A stretch of 6,510 nt of DNA, from the NCBI GenBank assembly GCA_902462635.1, contig CABQCN010000084.1, positions 1 to 6,510 on the forward strand, read 5' to 3'. The notes beneath the pieces were generated by a model, which saw only the letters and a list, made by a program, of their open reading frames with translations, made no database searches and was not told the DNA's origin. This stretch comes from an uncultured Oscillospiraceae bacterium. GTDB lineage: Bacteria; Bacillota; Clostridia; UBA1212; UBA1255. Positions within the stretch are counted from its first letter, which is position 1; every line of letters begins with the position of its first letter. Both the position numbers and the translations under genes were made by a program. Below are positions 5,934 through 6,510 of the stretch, piece by piece.

Positions 5934-6510
5934 TTCGTATCTGTAGAGAGACCGCCATTTCCATCGGTATTTTTCTGCTGATTTTTGTATTGCTGGTTAC
6001 TTTCAACATTTATGTACACAGGAAAAATCAAGTGTTCGGCAGCTCGATGGAGCCGACGCTGCATGAGGGGGATCACGTTTATACAACGATGATGCCTTAT
6101 CTTTTCGGCGAACCGGAAATCGGCGATATCGTCATCGTAGATGTAAGCCTGACGGACAAGCCGAGTTATTTTCACATGTTCGGCCAGGTGATTCGCCGCA
6201 ACGCTATTACAAGCATGATTTTCGGCGAAGAGAACATTGATGTCGACACCTGCTGGATCAAACGCGTCGTTGGTGTGGCGGGTGACGAATTAAAATTCGA
6301 AGACGAAAAATTTTACCGAAACGGATCTCTCGTCGAGGAAAATTATATTAAAGATCAAAATGTGCGGACTTACCCCGTGGATACCACAATCGTCGTTCCG
6401 GATGGATATGTCTATGTGATGGGAGACAATCGCAATCATTCTCTGGACAGCCGTTCTGAGGGAGTTGGCATGATCCGGGAAGAATATATCATGGGCCGGG
6501 TGTTTTTCAG
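5867..6510 (+). CDS. lepB: Type I signal peptidase, C-terminal end cut by window edge
   Basis: Membrane-bound serine protease (family S26) that removes signal peptides from exported proteins on the outer face of the membrane. From GTG at 5867, 214 residues are visible. They comprise a basic head (RSEKQRKTKKKL), one membrane helix (about 30-50), the SMEPTL box with catalytic Ser60, the general-base region WIKRVVGVAGD with Lys132, and the box MGDNRNHSLDSR (185-196), followed by GRVFF near the usual C-terminus. Only a few residues should be missing. Ser and Lys are 72 residues apart, against about 40 in short Gram-positive enzymes, so a loop of roughly 30 residues is inserted (TDKPSYFHMFGQVIRRNAIT onward). 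The usual PGD after the Lys box reads AGD. The start has GAGG (5856-5859) 7 nt upstream, and no other plausible in-frame start precedes the membrane helix. The 67-nt overlap with the acidic gene is unusual, and fusion by -1 frameshift is the alternative. Confidence 0.93.
   Translation, partial: MSFSTKCTAARSEKQRKTKKKLIRICRETAISIGIFLLIFVLLVTFNIYVHRKNQVFGSSMEPTLHEGDHVYTTMMPYLFGEPEIGDIVIVDVSLTDKPSYFHMFGQVIRRNAITSMIFGEENIDVDTCWIKRVVGVAGDELKFEDEKFYRNGSLVEENYIKDQNVRTYPVDTTIVVPDGYVYVMGDNRNHSLDSRSEGVGMIREEYIMGRVFF
5919..5933 (+). other. Possible -1 frameshift or slippage site joining two genes
   Basis: A run of ten A (5920-5929) followed by C and TAA reads, in the acidic protein's frame, as A-AAA-AAC-TAA. 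This is the X-XXY-YYZ slippery form with a stop immediately after. A shift of -1 continues as KKLIRICRE into the signal peptidase membrane helix. Runs of this length also promote RNA polymerase slippage and sequencing errors. I did not find an obvious strong stem-loop just downstream. Confidence 0.45.

Overview
The window reads as a chromosomal segment of a low-to-mid GC Gram-positive bacterium, most likely a member of the Clostridia. The reasons are the sigma-A-type promoters, AGGAGG-like ribosome binding sites, a DivIVA-type protein, a Gram-positive-style type I signal peptidase and a Clostridia-like c-di-GMP switch with an intrinsic terminator. I cannot place it more finely. Two divergent transcription units leave a 268-bp control region at about 4461-4728.

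Leftward unit (minus strand, 4634 down to 1). A promoter (TTGACA-17-TACAAT) transcribes a leader that I recognise as a c-di-GMP-I (GEMM-I) riboswitch, followed at once by a Rho-independent terminator. Four genes follow. They encode a single-pass membrane protein with an outside domain (3702-4460), a soluble coiled-coil protein with a Glu/Pro/Ala-rich tail (3093-3683), a multi-pass membrane HD-GYP phosphodiesterase expected to degrade c-di-GMP (842-3061), and a membrane-anchored protein of unknown function cut by the window edge (1-836). The 3' strand of the aptamer closing stem is also the 5' arm of the terminator. Ligand binding should therefore prevent termination (an ON switch), so high c-di-GMP would induce an enzyme that destroys it: a homeostatic loop.

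Rightward unit(s) (plus strand, 4654 to 6510). Two candidate promoters precede a DivIVA-domain coiled-coil protein (4729-5286). A near-perfect promoter overlaps its stop codon and drives an acidic, probably disordered protein (5343-5933). Overlapping the end of that gene in the -1 frame is a type I signal peptidase (from 5867, cut by the right edge). The junction holds a run of ten A that spells A-AAA-AAC followed directly by TAA. Frameshifting or transcriptional slippage there could fuse the acidic protein to the peptidase. An independent GTG start with its own ribosome binding site is the simpler alternative.

The strongest candidates for a second look are the riboswitch/HD-GYP feedback operon, with its unusual base at the ligand-contact position, and the slippery junction in front of the signal peptidase. 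There is no sign of mobile elements, CRISPR arrays, tRNA or rRNA.
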